Part shown: positions 5,763-7,058 of the stretch, piece by piece | Layout of the letters: every line of letters starts with the position of its first letter | Position numbering within the stretch: position 1 is the stretch's first letter | From: an uncultured Comamonadaceae bacterium | Lineage (GTDB): Bacteria > Pseudomonadota > Gammaproteobacteria > Burkholderiales > Burkholderiaceae | NCBI GenBank assembly: GCA_946482115.1 | Contig: CAMLQP010000156.1 | Coordinates: 1 to 7,058, forward strand | Length of the DNA stretch: 7,058 nucleotides | Direction: 5' to 3' | Made by a program: the position numbers and the translations under genes | The notes under the pieces: generated by a model | What the model was told of the DNA's origin: nothing | The model's database searches: none | The model's input: only the letters and a program-made list of their open reading frames with translations

Positions 5763-6286
5763 AGGGCGGAGTGGGCTTGGGTGTCGGGGCGCAGCGGGTC
5801 ACGGCCGCGCAGCAGGCGGACCACGCCGATCAGGTGGCGCGCGATGACGGCGACCACGAAGATCAGGTAGATGGAGAACAGCCAGTCGAAGCGGATCTTC
5901 AGGTAGGAGGTCTTCTCCACCTTCATGAAACTCACGTAGTCGTACGACGCCGGCAGCGACAGCGCCAGCAGCACCACGATGCACAGCGACCCCACCACGC
6001 CCATGGCGCGACGCACGCGCCACCCCACGTTGGCGTAGATGAAGTCGATGCGTATCTCCTCCGCGTCGCGCAGCGCGAAGGCCGAGCCGAACAGCACCAG
6101 CCAGAGCCAGGCGCTGACCGACAGTTCCGACGTCCAGCCCACCGGCCAGTTGAACAGGTAGCGTAGCGCGATCTGCAGGATGAAGGCGCCGAAGATGACC
6201 ACCAGCAGGCTGGCGGCCACCCCGTCGGCCAGCCGCGACAGTAAGGACAGGGTCTTGTTGGACATGCGCGGCGTGGCCCCGGTCAC
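5759..6286 (-). CDS. dctQ: TRAP transporter small permease subunit, DctQ type
   Basis: The 175-residue protein has four hydrophobic segments at about 24-44, 55-72, 94-113 and 135-157, the normal topology of the small TRAP membrane subunit that partners DctM. The family pattern is visible: RYLFNWPVGWTSELS at about 42-56, then LWLVLFGSAFALRDAEEIRIDF at about 61-82. It lies between dctP-like and dctM-like genes, the standard operon order. The start at 6286 is a GTG sharing a GTGA with the dctP-like stop, repeating the dctQ/dctM junction. An ATG at 6265 would remove seven residues and leave a 17-bp gap. It has no good Shine-Dalgarno either, so the start is uncertain by that amount. Confidence 0.92.
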   Translation of the reverse strand: MTGATPRMSNKTLSLLSRLADGVAASLLVVIFGAFILQIALRYLFNWPVGWTSELSVSAWLWLVLFGSAFALRDAEEIRIDFIYANVGWRVRRAMGVVGSLCIVVLLALSLPASYDYVSFMKVEKTSYLKIRFDWLFSIYLIFVVAVIARHLIGVVRLLRGRDPLRPDTQAHSAL

Positions 6287-7058
6287 TTCATCGCGTTGAT
6301 GCGGTCCAGCAGGCCGGCCGGCCAGCTCTTGGCTTCATCGGAGGCGAGGTAGACCTTCTGCGCGTGTTCGCGGAAGGCCGCGAGGTTCGGCGCGTAGACG
6401 TCCAGGCCGCCGCGACGGAAGCCCTCGGCCAGTTCGGCTTCGCGCTTGACGTGTTCGGCCGCGCTCCAGGCGATGGCCTTGTCGGCCGCAGCCTGCACCG
6501 CCTGCTGGCGCGCCGGCGAGAGCGCGTTCCAGGCCTTGAGGTTCATGGTCAGCAGGTCGAAGCCCACCAGGTGCGAGGTCAGCACGATCTGGCCCATCAC
6601 CTCGTTGAACTTCATGTTCTGCACGTTGGGCAGCGGGTTGTCCTGGCCGTCGATGGCGCCGGTCTGCAGGCCGGTGTAGGTCTCGGCGTAGGCCATGGGC
6701 GTGGGGTTGGCGCCCAGCGAGCGGCCCAGCAGCTGCCACGCGTCGCCGGGCGGCATGCGCAGCTTCACGCCGGCCAGGTCGGCCGGCACGTTGATGCGCT
6801 TCTTGCCCTTGAGGCCGACGTGGCGGGTGCCGAAGAAGGTGGGGCCGAGCACCTTCACCTTGAGCTGGTCTTCGGCCATCTTCTTCATCTGCGCGCCCAT
6901 GTCGCTGGCGAAGAAGGCGGCCAGGTGGTTGGCATCACGGAACAGGTAGGCCGAGGTCAGGATGGACCAGGCGGGGATCTGCTTGGCGATGTCCTGCGGC
7001 GCGATGTTGCCCATCTCCAGGTTGTCGCGCTGCAGCGCCACCAGCTCGGTGCCCTGGC
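6283..7058 (-). CDS. dctP: TRAP transporter substrate-binding protein, DctP type, 5' end beyond the window
   Basis: About 257 C-terminal residues are visible, and the reading frame is open through the right edge. Against a usual length of about 320-340, the signal peptide and first 60-80 residues are missing. Triplets above 7041 continue as codons (Gln-Gly-Thr-Glu-Leu), so the GTG at 7041 is not the true start. The family core is clear: an AGVKLRMPPGD segment with the Arg codon at 6757-6759, the residue that normally holds the ligand carboxylate. YTGLQTGAIDGQDNPLPN follows near 6626-6679, then the long C-terminal helices. The mature protein would act in the periplasm, delivering a carboxylate-containing solute to the DctQ/DctM pair. 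The ligand cannot be assigned. Its stop overlaps the dctQ-like start. Confidence 0.94.
   Translation of the reverse strand, partial: QGTELVALQRDNLEMGNIAPQDIAKQIPAWSILTSAYLFRDANHLAAFFASDMGAQMKKMAEDQLKVKVLGPTFFGTRHVGLKGKKRINVPADLAGVKLRMPPGDAWQLLGRSLGANPTPMAYAETYTGLQTGAIDGQDNPLPNVQNMKFNEVMGQIVLTSHLVGFDLLTMNLKAWNALSPARQQAVQAAADKAIAWSAAEHVKREAELAEGFRRGGLDVYAPNLAAFREHAQKVYLASDEAKSWPAGLLDRINAMK

Noticed and set aside
3535..5802. A 755-codon leftward open frame across dctM and lysR
   Set aside because: It covers dctM in another frame and lysR in antisense. Its composition is that of a shadow frame and it shows no motif.
3552..5870. A 772-codon rightward open frame across lysR and antisense to the TRAP genes
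   Set aside because: It is rich in Arg, Gln, His and Gly with low-complexity composition, has no recognisable domain, and lies opposite or out of frame with genes that have clear family motifs. It is a product of GC-rich codon bias.
6283..7041. Treating GTG 7041 as the start of a complete short binding protein
   Set aside because: The frame is open through 7058 with sensible codons, no signal peptide follows 7041, and the family needs 60-80 more N-terminal residues.

Overview
The window is GC-rich with strongly G/C-biased third codon positions and short gaps. Its gene content (pirin, LysR regulator, TRAP transporter, sterol-desaturase-family enzyme) and protein style fit a betaproteobacterium of the Burkholderiales, perhaps Comamonadaceae. 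That placement is inference from composition and general family knowledge, not from a search. No rRNA, tRNA, CRISPR array, insertion sequence or phage gene is visible, and no stretch longer than about 205 bases lacks a gene.

Layout. Positions 1-19 hold the first six codons of a leftward gene that runs off the left edge. A spacer of just over 100 bp with two GC-rich hairpins follows. A leftward pirin-family gene (137-1003) comes next. Across a divergent intergenic region it faces a rightward, probably exported, phytase/esterase-like protein (1207-2553). That gene converges on a leftward sterol desaturase/fatty acid hydroxylase-family membrane enzyme (2570-3442), with both stop codons inside one 24-bp inverted repeat. 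A 116-bp divergent control region then separates the enzyme from a rightward LysR-type regulator (3559-4470). The regulator's 3' end overlaps by 13 bp the 3' end of a leftward TRAP transporter operon. Read leftward, that operon is dctP-like (5' end beyond the right edge), dctQ-like (5759-6286) and dctM-like (4458-5762), joined by two GTGA start/stop overlaps.

How the genes work together. The best-supported regulatory unit is the LysR gene with the divergent desaturase-family gene. Their shared region holds two matching ATGC-N7-GCAT sites 31 bp apart. These sit about where LysR recognition and activation sites would fall (centres near -65 and -34) for a weak predicted desaturase promoter. The recognition-like site also overlaps a consensus-like promoter for lysR, which predicts autorepression. 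That lysR promoter places the transcript start at or beside the ATG, so the mRNA may be leaderless. The TRAP operon is a complete three-component solute uptake system apart from the edge truncation of its binding protein; its ligand cannot be read from the sequence. Pirin and the phytase-like protein share only their control region, and no pathway link between them is evident.

Overall this looks like ordinary chromosomal sequence. I do not see a new multi-gene system. The points most worth checking are the lysR/desaturase control region, the possible leaderless lysR mRNA, and a repeated TGGAACGAT-like element between pirin and the phytase-like gene.
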